Shown here: positions 31,401 through 41,280 of the stretch, one piece after another
Layout: each line of letters begins with the position of its first letter
Position numbering within the stretch: the first letter of the stretch is position 1
From: Euglena gracilis
Taxonomy: Eukaryota; Euglenida; Euglenophyceae; Euglenales
Direction: 5' to 3'
DNA: 64,000 bases
Assembly (NCBI GenBank): GCA_039621445.1
Contig: CP154956.1
Coordinates: forward strand, 81,154,474-81,218,473
Notes under the pieces: model-generated
The model's database searches: none
Told to the model about the DNA's origin: nothing
Seen by the model: only the letters and a program-made list of their open reading frames with translations
Position numbers and translations under genes: made by a program

Positions 31401-33216
31401 ATTGATCTATTGACAACATTACCACTCAGAGCGCTTGCTAGAGTCACGGGTTTCCTCCTTTTTCGACGGAAAGCTCCGAAAAATTTTGAATCCCAAAATT
31501 GAACCTCCAAAAGTGGGTCCCAGCGAGCCCCTCCCTCCCAGGGGGTTGGTTGGCGGGTGGATCTGGACCCCCTGGTTCCTAAGAAAAAGAAACCTCTGGC
31601 CGGGGTGAATTTGGTGGGGCGGGGCCGGACACCCCCCCACCCGGATCACCAAATTTTAAAAAAAAATCTGGCCCTGGCTCACAGCAGAGGAAAGTTTTTT
31701 TATGTACAAAACGGATTTTTTGTTTCAAAATTTCGGTATCTTTTTGGTGAAACAAATGTGATGAACAAAATTTTTCGATGTGATACATATGATACACAAT
31801 TTTTTTTGGTGATACACACTAAGTGTGTCATGGGGTGCCCCAAATAGAATGCTGGTTTGGAGGGCGAGCATTCCTACTGGCTGCCCCCCTCTTCGTTACG
31901 AAGACAGGAGTGTGCTGTTGACACAGGGGTGTGCCGACGACATGTAAAACCCCATGTTAGGAACAGGTCAGCAAATACACAGGATGGGGGACATTTCCTG
32001 GGGAGGACGGTTTCCGGGAAGGGTAGGTACTCCTCCATTTGGAACAATTTGTTTTGATCCTCGACATGTTCAACGACGGCCTGTATGTGGCTTCTGCAAT
32101 ATGCTTGAATAGAGACAGAGATAGAGGACAATCACGAGCTTCATTCTTGCAACCGTTTTCATTTTCAATAAGAACTTGCCTGTGTTATACAAGATATATA
32201 CACAAAAGACAACGCAGAGCAAGCTTTCGCAGGGGGGGGGGGGGGGCTACGGCTGGGTTTGGGTGGGCAATGGCACTGTCCTCTTCAGAAATATACATAT
32301 TTCCAACCAAGAAAACCTGTGAGTTGTTATCCAGAATCCCGTCTATGTGGGCCAGATTTAGCCAGAATTCAAGTGGCCTTGAAAGATGAGAAAGCACCCA
32401 CGGTCCTGTCCCATGTTGAAGGTCCAGTGCGGGGTGTGAATCAATATGAAACACTCTGATCAACTATTGCTGTCGGCATACACGACAGAATTGTGAGGTC
32501 TTCTCACACAATGAGCCATTTATTTGCCCACAAATCGAACACCCAGCCCTGGTAGGTCAATGCCTGGCCATGGCCAACAAAATCCGTGTTGGGAGCAATG
32601 GGATGACACCGGAGGGCTCCACACTGCCATGCACGCCGCGGACGCTGAGCTGGTTGGCGATGGCGATGGCCTGCGGGGAGCGGAGGCCAGCGGGGGGCGA
32701 GCAGGGGCCGCCGCTGCTGGCCGGGCTGTACGGCGCCAGGGGCTCGGGTGCTGGGAAGCCCTGCGGGAGGGCATGAGAACCATGTAGTCCTGCTGGGTAC
32801 CACCCAGCAGGACCACCCTGCCACCCTTGCTAGGGACAAGGAACAGAATATTTGTGAAGTGTGGAAAATGAAGGAAAATCTGGATTTCAGAAATGGACAG
32901 GAAAAGAATAAAAAAAACAAAATTAAACCCATGCATAAAAGCATACAGATCCAATAAAAATTACACAAAAAACACACAAAAAATGCGCTGTACAGGGAAA
33001 ACGACCACAATGCATGGAACCAATCAAGCTAATTTGAGACATTCCAATACTTCCGGAAGCGGCAGTCGAACCTCACAAAGAATCTCTGCGGTTGACGCCC
33101 AATGAAGGTTGTACAAGGGGAAGTACCTTGTGGGAGAGGGCCGTGGGAGACAGCGGCGACGGGGTCCCCGTTTTGGCGGCCCGCTTGGCACTTGTGGGCC
33201 TCTGGCACGCTCCGTC
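28223..33216 (-). CDS. Gene C: coiled-coil protein of unknown family, GT-AG spliced
   Basis: Five consecutive exons join in phase with canonical signals: 33127-33216, 32625-32760, 31104-31213, 30470-30571 and 29835-29935. A C-terminal exon with a stop lies at 28223-28441. The product starts Ser/Pro/Lys-rich, continues with 'RSPQAIAIANQLSVRGVHG' and a long charged helical region ('RERHLRYRELLLQER', 'AEMTKAVLQLQRRQCYLMQD', 'EYLQRHRALDDGRRDLTSRL'), and ends in a basic Pro/Thr tail. The helices look like a coiled coil or scaffold. No catalytic motif was seen. Upstream exons probably exist among the candidates at 33.5-40 kb; those at 28.7 and 29.2 kb may fill the gap before the last exon. Unlike gene B and the EEP gene, these junctions show no direct-repeat flanks. 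Confidence 0.65.
28725..28885 (-). CDS. Candidate gene C exon
   Basis: The frame 'RLGRLRLADPGSPPAAQSPS' then 'STAALPPPGPSHRSRSHPNR' has exon-like third positions. Boundaries are not resolved. Confidence 0.4.
29110..29285 (-). CDS. Candidate gene C exon
   Basis: The frame 'QFGTWLKRQGPRPSHFGTAR' then 'AEAQKRTTFWAPSPVSTAKL' is open with moderate codon bias. A second minus frame is also open, and splice sites were not resolved. Confidence 0.35.
29835..29935 (-). CDS. Gene C exon
   Basis: It starts phase 0 after cttccag: 'EYLQRHRALDDGRRDLTSRL' then 'RDVVRQDVELGHP'. It ends near CCAGG|GTTGGG in phase 2. Confidence 0.7.
29990..30245. mobile_element. Interspersed element family 9, copy 1
   Basis: 'gttcctccggcgctgcg', 'cgcttcgcgcc', 'ttttccactagcaagccctg' and 'gcagacccccc' occur in the same order at 61935-62170. 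Confidence 0.7.
30255..30420. repeat. gatacacaaa / acatgtgat repeat array, segment 1
   Basis: Degenerate words such as 'catgtgatacataaaa' and 'tcgtgatattacatgcaata' alternate. Similar arrays occur at 31255-31365 and 31740-31830 in other gene C introns. Confidence 0.6.
30470..30571 (-). CDS. Gene C exon, 34 codons
   Basis: It runs from tttctcag to GAG|GTGTTC, phase 0 at both ends. It reads 'AEMTKAVLQLQRRQCYLMQD' then 'LMKCADPTINESSE', an amphipathic helix. Confidence 0.75.
31104..31213 (-). CDS. Gene C exon (charged helix)
   Basis: It starts in phase 1 after tcaccag, matching the previous donor, and reads 'ASTPITVRERHLRYRELLLQ' then 'ERELPRGG'. It ends CCG|GTTTGG in phase 0. Confidence 0.7.
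31255..31365. repeat. gatacacaaa repeat array, segment 2
   Basis: It contains 'acatgggatacacaaaatat', 'acatgcaatgcacaaagatt' and 'catgtgatacacaaaaattt', three diverged units of about 36 bp. Confidence 0.65.
32625..32760 (-). CDS. Gene C exon
   Basis: It follows ctcccgcag in phase 0 and reads 'GFPAPEPLAPYSPASSGGPC' and 'QAIAIANQLSVRGVHG', ending GGCA|GTGTGG in phase 1. Confidence 0.7.
33127..33216 (-). CDS. Gene C exon, 30 codons
   Basis: It follows atggacag and ends AAG|GTACTT, phase 0 at both ends. It reads 'QRPTSAKRAAKTGTPSPLSP'. The exon length is an exact multiple of three and the third positions are GC-rich. Confidence 0.7.
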
Positions 33217-33482
33217 CTGTCCATGGCAAGGACAGGGAAAGCACCTCGTGGCACCAAAGCCAGTGGTCGAAAATGAGGAAAACTCGAGATGGAGGCGAGA
33301 TTGGAGTGTAGTTTAGGTTTATTAACATAAACGACAATTAGATTTCGGTTGAGGGAAAGGGTTAGGTGTGAGACCTGAAATGTCATGGCAGAAAAGAAAA
33401 GGAGGGATTGGGTGTGAGATCGACCTCCAGGAAACTGTCACCTGACAGGTTGGGGGGTCGGAAGGGGGGGTGCACGCATCCT

Positions 33483-33860
33483 AGGCATGTGCCATGTCGC
33501 AGGCGAAGTGTGGGCGGATCGGCTTCGAAGCGGCTGACGTCGAGGAGCTGGCTGGGTCCGGGGCTGGCATCTCCTCCCGCACCGCATCATACGCCACCAC
33601 GCCACACGGCAAGCAGCGAAGGCCTCTGCCATATGTGGCGCTCCATATGGCAGATATATGACATATGGCATATGGCATATATGGGGTCCTCTCCCCCCTC
33701 ATGTTGCCTGTCAGGCACCTCCGGGGGTGGGGTGGCCGGCGCTGGTCGGCTCTTCGTGCCAGTCCGGCAGGGGGCTCGTGGGGGCCTTGGGGGTGTGGAC
33801 CGCGGTGGGCGATGCGGGCTGCGGGATGGGCGCAACGGTGATGCAGTGCGGGCAGGGAAT
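33483..33860 (-). CDS. Candidate exon(s) upstream of gene C
   Basis: One long minus frame contains two exon-like parts: 'HSLPALHHRCAHPAARIAHR' near 33.8 kb and 'VVAYDAVREEMPAPDPASSS' then 'SKPIRPHFACDMAHA' to a TAG at 33483. They are separated by catatgg repeats at 33640-33685. Probably two exons. Splice sites not fixed. Confidence 0.45.
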
Positions 33861-34196
33861 GGCATACCCTCCGGGAAATTGTCGCCAGAAAAGTCAGCGA
33901 GTACAAGCCACTTCCTACAAAACGCTTCAAACATGACACGTCCGGCAGTATGGGCCCCAGGGAATAAAGTCCAGGGTAGGACAACCTGGCTGCACAAATC
34001 TTTGGACGCTTTGATTGAAAAACACACACCACCCCCGCCTGAGAGGTCCCAGGTGAGAAGGTGGCAAGCTCACGGGGGTGACAACTTCCCAGAAGAGGTA
34101 ATCTGCCCCGGCCCGTAGCCAGGCGTAAAATACTTGTGCACCCGATCTTCAGAAAACCACATAGAAACTGGGTCTTATGATGGGTGGAGGGTTAAA

Positions 34197-34270
34197 TATA
34201 CGTATGTGTGTGCGTGTGCGTGTGCGTGTGGGTGTGTGTGTTGCACATGTGTGTGCGTGTATAAACAGAC

Positions 34271-34304
<34 letters not shown>

Positions 34305-34316
34305 GTGTGTGTGTTG
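34197..34316. repeat. (GT)n and (TC)n microsatellites
   Basis: A tgtgcgtg-rich stretch is followed by about 30 bases of pure TC at 34273-34302. Confidence 0.9.
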
Positions 34317-35164
34317 AATGTGATATGCCCAACTTATCTTTGAGGTTGATAGAGTCACAAAGCACGGACCCGTTGGTGGCCTCTCAGACCACGATGCCCC
34401 TCGATGCCTGATCAGTTCGGCCATAAGAGACCATCACGCGCAGGAGATGAAAACAGGGTGCCGTCCCAAAGGGGCAAGGGAAAAGCATGCATAAAATAGA
34501 GGTTTTGGGTTTCTGCTCTGCTTGTGTAACTTGTCTGTTGTGCTGTCGACAGGTGAACACGATGACACAAACGTCAACCAGATCTAAAGTCATAAACAGG
34601 CAAGTCCTGGAGAAATATCTAGTAGCGCAAGATGTTTTGTGTTCATGCAGCCACAGACCAAACTATCCACCAACTGCACACCTCTTCTCTGGCTCCGTCG
34701 TCCAATCCATTGGGCTCACCTTCATGCCCGTCGTCCGGCAGTACGACCACAGCATCCATGTGGACTGGCTTATATGCCAACCCTGTGGTATGAAAGCAGG
34801 CCGCAGGCACATACACCAGTAGAGGAAAGGACAGTGGGGAGGCTATAACTCTGCACATACTGACGAAAAATGTCGTACAACGCACAATCAGTGTGCTGTG
34901 TAAGGTTGCAAAACAAAGGCAAACACAAGCGCAGCAAAGAAGCACCATCTGGGACTTGCGCTGTTTGTATGTTGCACATAAATGCTTCCTGTTTTGGGAA
35001 GTTTCGGGAGGAGTTTCTTCTCGAAGCTGTCCGAAAATGTTCTTTTTTGAAAATGACTTGTTTCAGTGCAAAAATTCTGTAACTCAGCGTTTGAACACAG
35101 AACTCACCATCGCCACCTGACTGGAGGCTGTTCTGGAAGACCTGGAGGGCTGGACCCATCAACC

Positions 35165-35340
35165 CAATATAAAAAAACAGAAGCAGAAATTTTCAGCACA
35201 AAGAGCGCGAAGGAAAACTTTAGATTGAAAATCGGCGCCTTTGGAATAATGCGAGAGGTGGTGGAGGGGTGGGATAGCCCCCACCTACTAGGATGGGGTG
35301 GGAGGGGGTGGACCTGTCCCATTCAACAGGGTCGCCGAGA
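35165..35340. mobile_element. Interspersed element family 7 copy
   Basis: It shares 'gaaggaaaactttagattga', 'aatcggcgcctttgg' and the paired C/G runs with the copies at 340 and 829. Confidence 0.55.
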
Positions 35341-35389
35341 TTCGTGTTCAGACCCGCCCCCTGGGCTGATCTGACAAAACGAATTGGGA

Positions 35390-35560
35390 GTTTGTTGGCC
35401 AGGGGAGTCGTCTCCGTCTGTGCCACGGCCTGGGCAGGCTCCGAGGTCGCCCTCCTCCAGTGCGGGCAGCGGAGCGTACCCCGCAAATCCGGCGGGCGGT
35501 GGCAGCGCCGGTGTTGAACGCACCCAAATTGGATGGGGAGGGCAGGGGCCGGCGGTTGCC
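35390..35560 (-). CDS. Candidate exon upstream of gene C
   Basis: The minus frame 'STPALPPPAGFAGYAPLPAL' then 'EEGDLGACPGRGTDGDDSPG' shows GC-biased third positions. Boundaries not resolved, function unknown. Confidence 0.45.
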
Positions 35561-35721
35561 AATTCATCCCGTCATGCAAAAGGGAAGTTATCGGTTACAC
35601 TGTTGTTGTGGCCCTCTGCAAGCTAGCAGTAGAAGTTGGAAGTGGATGTCGAAGCCCGAGATACACACACACACACACATGCCAGCATCACTCTTGATGG
35701 CCATTAAGAGTGATCAGGGGG

Positions 35722-36010
35722 GGGGGGGTTGCATGGAGTGACCTGGGTCCAACCTTCGGGAAAAGTTGGGGTTATGGATGGATAGGGTTAGGGTTCCGAC
35801 CGGTCTCCTGTCGAGCTCCCATTTTTTTGAAAGTTAGGGAGAAGTTAGGCCGCACTCCAGACGGATTTTGGGCATTTTATGGTGATTTCCAAAATCTTCC
35901 CAAACAGGGACCTGACTTCTGGCCTAACTTTTAACCTCAATAGGGCCAATTTTCGGCGCGCCAATCCTAACTCTAACCCAACCCTAACCCAGGACAGAAC
36001 GGTGGTGGGA
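35722..36010. mobile_element. Interspersed element family 6, copy 2
   Basis: It parallels 21580-21862. It ends in 'ctaacccaaccctaaccc', which is family text rather than a telomere. Confidence 0.65.
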
Positions 36011-36319
36011 CCCGGGTCCCGGTTTCCAGATTATCGGGTCCGTTCCGCCTGGGAACTACGCCGATTCTGGGCAACCGGGAGTGGATTCGGGAGTTTCGGC
36101 ACGCAATTTTAGGAATGGGGTTAGGGTGAGGATCGGCGCGCCGAAAACTGGTCCTCTTTAGGGAAAAAGCTAGGCCGGAAGCTAGGTCTCCGTTTTGGAA
36201 GATTTTTCGGAACACGTCGGACTGAAGAAAAGAAACACCCGAATTCTGCCTAAATTCGGCCGAAATCGGTCCGGAGTGCGGCCTAATATCTTCCTGGAAC
36301 TGCACAACTATATATACTG

Positions 36320-36454
<135 letters not shown>

Positions 36455-36739
36455 ACGTACATATATTTGTGCAGTTTCCCTGCCCACTGTTGAAGGCTGT
36501 AGCTCAGGATGAGCCTTCAACCAACACTTCAACTGAGGATACCTGCCTTTTCTAAAAAGAAAATATATGTAAAATATTGTGTATATATGGATTCCAGACA
36601 ATATTAAAGAACCTTGGCAACATGGACAACTCGAAAATCCTATTAATTAAAAGAAATAAACACCTGAAATTAAAACAGCAGAAAAGTGGGAGGAGAGCGA
36701 CTGGATGGAGCATCCCCTACCCTGGATACAGATAACTGT

Positions 36740-36902
36740 GCTTCCAGCGCTGATCGCAGCGGGGGCCCGGTGGGCGGCTGCGGGCAGGGTGTGGGGGCGG
36801 AGCGGAGGCGGCGGGGCGGAGGGCCCGGCGGCCACCGGGGCCGGCCCGAGGCCGGGGTACCGGCCGGAGGACGTCAGCCACGGCGCCAGTGGGGCGCCTG
36901 TG
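36740..36902 (-). CDS. Candidate Pro/Ala-rich exon
   Basis: After gtcacag the frame 'GAPLAPWLTSSGRYPGLGPA' then 'PVAAGPSAPPPPLRPHTLPA' has almost exclusively G/C third positions. A gggtagggg donor follows near 36718. Confidence 0.5.
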
Positions 36903-37044
36903 ACCGCCGCCAATGGGGGGGGGGGGGGGGCTACACTGGAAACTGTCTCCGGGCAGATCAGCGGGCGAAGAGATAGGAGACAGGTCCCTGTCAGGACAGG
37001 CCAGCGGCAGGAGACAGTTTCCTGGGGGTCTGCAGGGTGTTAGG

Positions 37045-37354
37045 CAGGGGTTTTTTTAAGACCGGGGGGTCGGCACCCACCCACCCACCCCCCTGGGGTG
37101 GGCCCCCGGGAGGGTCCCGGGGGATCCACCCACTTTTGCCTGAAAATGGCCAAAAATGCTAAAATATGATAATGAAATGAATGAAATATGGTAAAATAGG
37201 ACCTTTTCAAAATTTTCGGCGCCAAAGGCGCCGAAAAAAAGATATATCCACCAGCTCCTGCCCCCACCCCCCTTGGGGGGGTCCAAGGGACCCACCCACC
37301 CTACCCCCCCCCCCCCGGGGAGGGGGTCCAAGACTAAAAAAAAACAACCCCTGT
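37045..37354. mobile_element. Interspersed element family 3, copy 2, with target-site duplication
   Basis: Flanks are gtgttagg (37037-37044) and gtgttaag (37355-37362). The inverted ends are caggggtttttttaagacc and, reversed, caggggttgttttttt. Internal text is shared with 4690-4932. Confidence 0.75.
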
Positions 37355-38039
37355 GTGTTAAGTGAGCGGGGGGGGGGGGCTTGAAAAGCCCAAAATTGAG
37401 CACTTGAACTTCTTTTGAAAAAAAAATGCCAAAAACATGCTGGTGCTTTGCTTTCATCATCCTGGTGCTTTGCGCCGGAGAATTTTTTTTTCTGTGGTTT
37501 GGTTTCCCGGACCCCCTCCCGGGTCTGGACCCCCCTCCCCCCCAAGGGGCCAAGGGGGGACCCCCCGCACAAATCCAATGCTCATTTAATACCCCCATGG
37601 GGTCCAAAACAAAAGAAAAAAACTCACATTTTCCCATCCCCCAGATGACACAGAAATTCGAACATTAATAGCCATTTTCAGAGGAAAACATTCAATACTG
37701 GAAAAAATTCTTGTTCCTGATTATCCTTATTATTTGTAGTTGATTATTTGTGACACTGCCAAATTGTGGGAACCCCTGCCGGAGAAATAGCAAAAAATCT
37801 CAGTAAGAAGGCAGTGGCAACAATAGTTGTAGCGGCCAGCTGCATTATATGCTACATCGTAAATTTTGGTAAGATAAACATAAGATCCCTGCAGCTGTGG
37901 GTTTGATAAGCCACAATTTGAGAATTTTCGGTGGCATATGCACCGTCTGGAACGTGGTTTGGTGTGGGGGGTGACATTTTATGTTTCCATGTGCAGCGCA
38001 GGGGTATTCATTTTGGTTCGGTGTCCCACTGGGTGGCAA

Positions 38040-38225
38040 GTCCGTGTAGCGCCGCACGAAGGCGTTGGACGGGGGCGGCAACCCCCAGGAGCTGCTGCTG
38101 ACGCTGTCGTCGTTGGCTGCATTCGCCCCTAAGGCTTGGGGCGAGTCGGAGGTGCCTGGACCGCACCGGGGCCCATCAAATGGCTGCGGCGGTGTTCCAG
38201 CTCCTGTCGCAGCAAGAACTGTGAA
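38040..38225 (-). CDS. Candidate exon, unrecognised
   Basis: The minus frame 'PPQPFDGPRCGPGTSDSPQA' then 'NDDSVSSSSWGLPPPSNAFV' and 'RRYTDL' has exon-like codons and composition. It may link gene B and gene C or belong to either. Splice sites not resolved. Confidence 0.5.
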
Positions 38226-39734
38226 ACCGCCGAACAGGGGTGGTTTCCACTTTACTTCGTCACCCCGCATGTGACGTAGCCCTGTTGTGGCAGGCGGCGC
38301 TGGGAGAGCAGAAATGCTGGCTTGGTGGATGGCACATTCCGTTGGCACAACCAAAAGAAGTCGGGGACCCAACCCACCGACGTACCCCCTCCTCCAATGT
38401 TGTGAATGGTCGCAGGTGATAGGCACCATAATACCTTGCAACGGGAGACGGCGGAAAGCAGCGAATGCTGCCCTGGAGACGGAGAAAGCCACTTTTGTAA
38501 CGACCGCCCAGGAAACGCCATTTTCTACACCACGCGGCCACCACTGTCGTCCAAAAACGATCTGCTATTTCCTTCAGACTCAGAAGAGCCGTTCCAATAT
38601 TGCATACGGAATTGGATGGAGGGGCTGCTGTTGCATGGCCTCGGCACAGCCGACTCCTCGTGCGGCGCGGAGAGTTCCCGACGGGGTGCTGCCCCCGTCT
38701 GGCAAATCCTCCAGTGCAATTGGCTGCTCCACCTCCGACGGAGTTCGGGGAGGGGCGAAGTCCATCGCACACAGAGGGGGCTGTCTCGGATATAATATGA
38801 TTGTTAATATTATTATCATGTTAATAGTAAATATAATTAAATAAATTATTTATCATTCATAATTTTTATCGTCAGAAATGGATGTGAGACCTGATTTTGA
38901 GTGAAGGCTCACATTTGGCAGCATCAACCTGAGAGGGTGTATGAACCCCAACAAATTGCGGTTCTACAGCGAGGAGCTCCCTCCATTAAACCATGGATGG
39001 GATGTACATTCAGCACCCACTGAGCAAGATGGCAGGTGCAGAGTCTGCCACTTTGGGGTACGTCGCGGAGGGTGGCCCCAAAGGATCCCCCCGAGGGGAA
39101 ACGGTGACGTAGTCAGACTCCCACCGCACCACCGACGCTCGGGGCCCCGTGGGAGGTCCTCGTCAGGCCCCCACCAGCCAGGCAGCACACCTCATTCTCA
39201 GATGGTCCCGGCCAGGTTTCAAGGTCACCCCACTGGGGTCCACCCTACCCTCCCAGCTGGGTGCGGGACCTTCCCGGGGGCATCCCCCCCAAAAAACAGG
39301 CTGTTTAAGGGCATTCACCAAGAGTCTTCCTGCGCTTCGAGCCCAAAACCCATAGCCAGGCCTCCGGCCCGGTGTCCTCCCCCCACTGGGGGGTTCAGCC
39401 CCGGACCCCCAGACTCACCCTCTCCCGATGTTAAAAAATTTGCCCGCGCATTCACCACTACAAAAAAATTCGCCACGCCAAACAGACCAAAATTATAACG
39501 TACAACATGTGAGAAGTTAGTCTTCCGAGTCCCCCAATGCCCTCTGATTTCAACAGAAGAATTAATGACCAAAGGTTGGTCCTTCAGGGGTCCAAGAGCG
39601 ACAAAAACCCGGTGACAAAAAAAACTTTCACGGAGGTTTGCTCGCAAAAACCTTCGAAAACCTGGTGCGTACTCGAGGCGACCGTCAAACAATTCTCCCT
39701 GGACCGGAGCCTGAATTCTGTGGCGCGCCGAGGC

Positions 39735-39850
39735 GCTTCAGGATGGTGGCGGTGGGGGACTCCTCTGCGGAACAGCTGTCGGGGGGCAGGTCTGTGTCAT
39801 GGCGGCTACCGGCAGGGGGATTGCCCTGGTCCCCGCCGTCGTGAGGCAGG
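39735..39850 (-). CDS. Candidate exon, acidic
   Basis: The frame 'LPHDGGDQGNPPAGSRHDTD' then 'SAEESPTATILKRLGAP' has high third-position GC. Composition resembles gene B, so it may be a late exon of that gene. Confidence 0.45.
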
Positions 39851-39924
39851 CGAGTGCAGCGAGTGTGTCTGTGGGACGAGGCCGGGTATCCGACACGACA
39901 GCTGTTCTTCATGGAAGAGGGAAC

Positions 39925-40222
39925 ACACCATTGCTTGCTGACCTGGGGAGGGGGGTCACTTTCTACTTTCAAAAAACCAGCCAGTCCCTTTTCAAAAACC
40001 AGTTGCACCTTTCCTCCCCCCCAGGGGGGGGGGTCGGTCACTCTGGCCAGAAATGACCAAAAATCAAAAGACCTTGGTCAAAAATCAAAAAAAAAATCGG
40101 CAGGTTCAGCGCGGCAGACCACTTTCGGCCATTTCTGGCTGACCCCACCGGGGGTCTGCAGCCAAAGATCAGTCAGCCACCCCCGGGGGTGGGGTCAGAC
40201 ACACCTTAAGCAATGGCATGGG
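39925..40222. mobile_element. Interspersed element family 1 copy
   Basis: The left end is ccattgcttgctgacc and the right end, reversed, is ccattgcttaaggtgtg. It shares 'tttcaaaaaaccagccagtc', the G-run with 'gtcactctgg', and the end 'cttaagcaatggcatgg' with the other family-1 copies. No clean direct repeat. Confidence 0.7.
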
Positions 40223-41059
40223 TGGGGGACTGATGGGGCCAGGGTTGCAATGAGGGAAGGTGTGACTGGGGAAAAGCGAAACCTGCCAGGGACAGGGGTG
40301 GGGTGAAACATTCAACCGGCGGACAGCTCGAGTCTATAAAAAAAACAACCGGTGTGGTGGTAGGACAACCACAGGCAGGATGGATGGCGCCACCCACCCA
40401 CCTACTAAACAGCAACTGCCACCTCCAAAAACTGCTACCAGGGGGGGGGGGCTACTGGACACATCGTTCTGACCAAAAGGTGTCCTCCACCAGTCCTCCG
40501 ACCGGTGGGGTCGGTCGTCAGCAAAGGTGCCAAAAATAAAACTTCTGTGGACTGGGAGGCATCTGGAACCCCATAAAAAATCAGTATTTTCCTTTTGGCA
40601 TTTTTTTTTGCCGAAATTTCTTCGCAATTTTGACAAACTTTTGCCCAAAAGTTCCCAAACTGGCATTTTTGGCGGATTTCGAGCGACAAAAAAAATCACC
40701 TGGCGCCAAAAATCTCAAAAAAAAAGTGTTTTCTAACCTGGGGGGGGGGTGGTCTTTGGACAGGGGGGGGGGGTGTTGGACATGGGAGGGTAATTGCCGT
40801 TTGTGGGGTCAGAGGAGGCTGGGGAGGGATAGAAAGAGGCTATCATGAACCAGGGGGAAATGCCGGCACCGGCCTGTCCGACAGTTCGCGACCCTGTGTT
40901 CCATGCCAGGGCGCTTAATGACAGACCGCATTTTTTTGAGGGCTTTTAATGGCAGACCCGCTTGACGGCTTGGACGCCACAACGATAAGCGCCATTCAAG
41001 CCCCCTGTGCATATGCACAAGCAATTAATTTGTGACGATCAAAAAAAGGGGCCATCGAG

Positions 41060-41280
41060 ATGCAGTCTGTGCGGACTCTCCAAATCTTCGTTCGCTTCGC
41101 TCGCCGGGCTTGGGTGCCCTGCCGCACATCCGTCGTCCACCACCACCAGGGCTGTTGTGTCGACCTCCGCCGCATCGCCCGCTGCCCCCTCCACCGCCTC
41201 CGGCACAGCAGGCAGGACGATGGAGTCGGCTTCCGGCACCTCCCCGGCCGCTTCGGGAATCTCTGCCACACAACTGCTTG
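41060..41280 (-). CDS. Possible gene B exon 18
   Basis: 'VAEIPEAAGEVPEADSIVLP' then 'GDAAEVDTTALVVVDDG' and 'SPASEANEDLESPHRLHLDG' has the same composition. A tgtgtggcag acceptor is plausible. End approximate. Confidence 0.5.

Noticed and set aside
35969-35992. Telomere-like ctaaccc repeats
   Set aside because: Only two or three irregular units, and the same text recurs within family-6 elements at 21.85 kb and the fold-back at 27.8 kb. Not a chromosome end.
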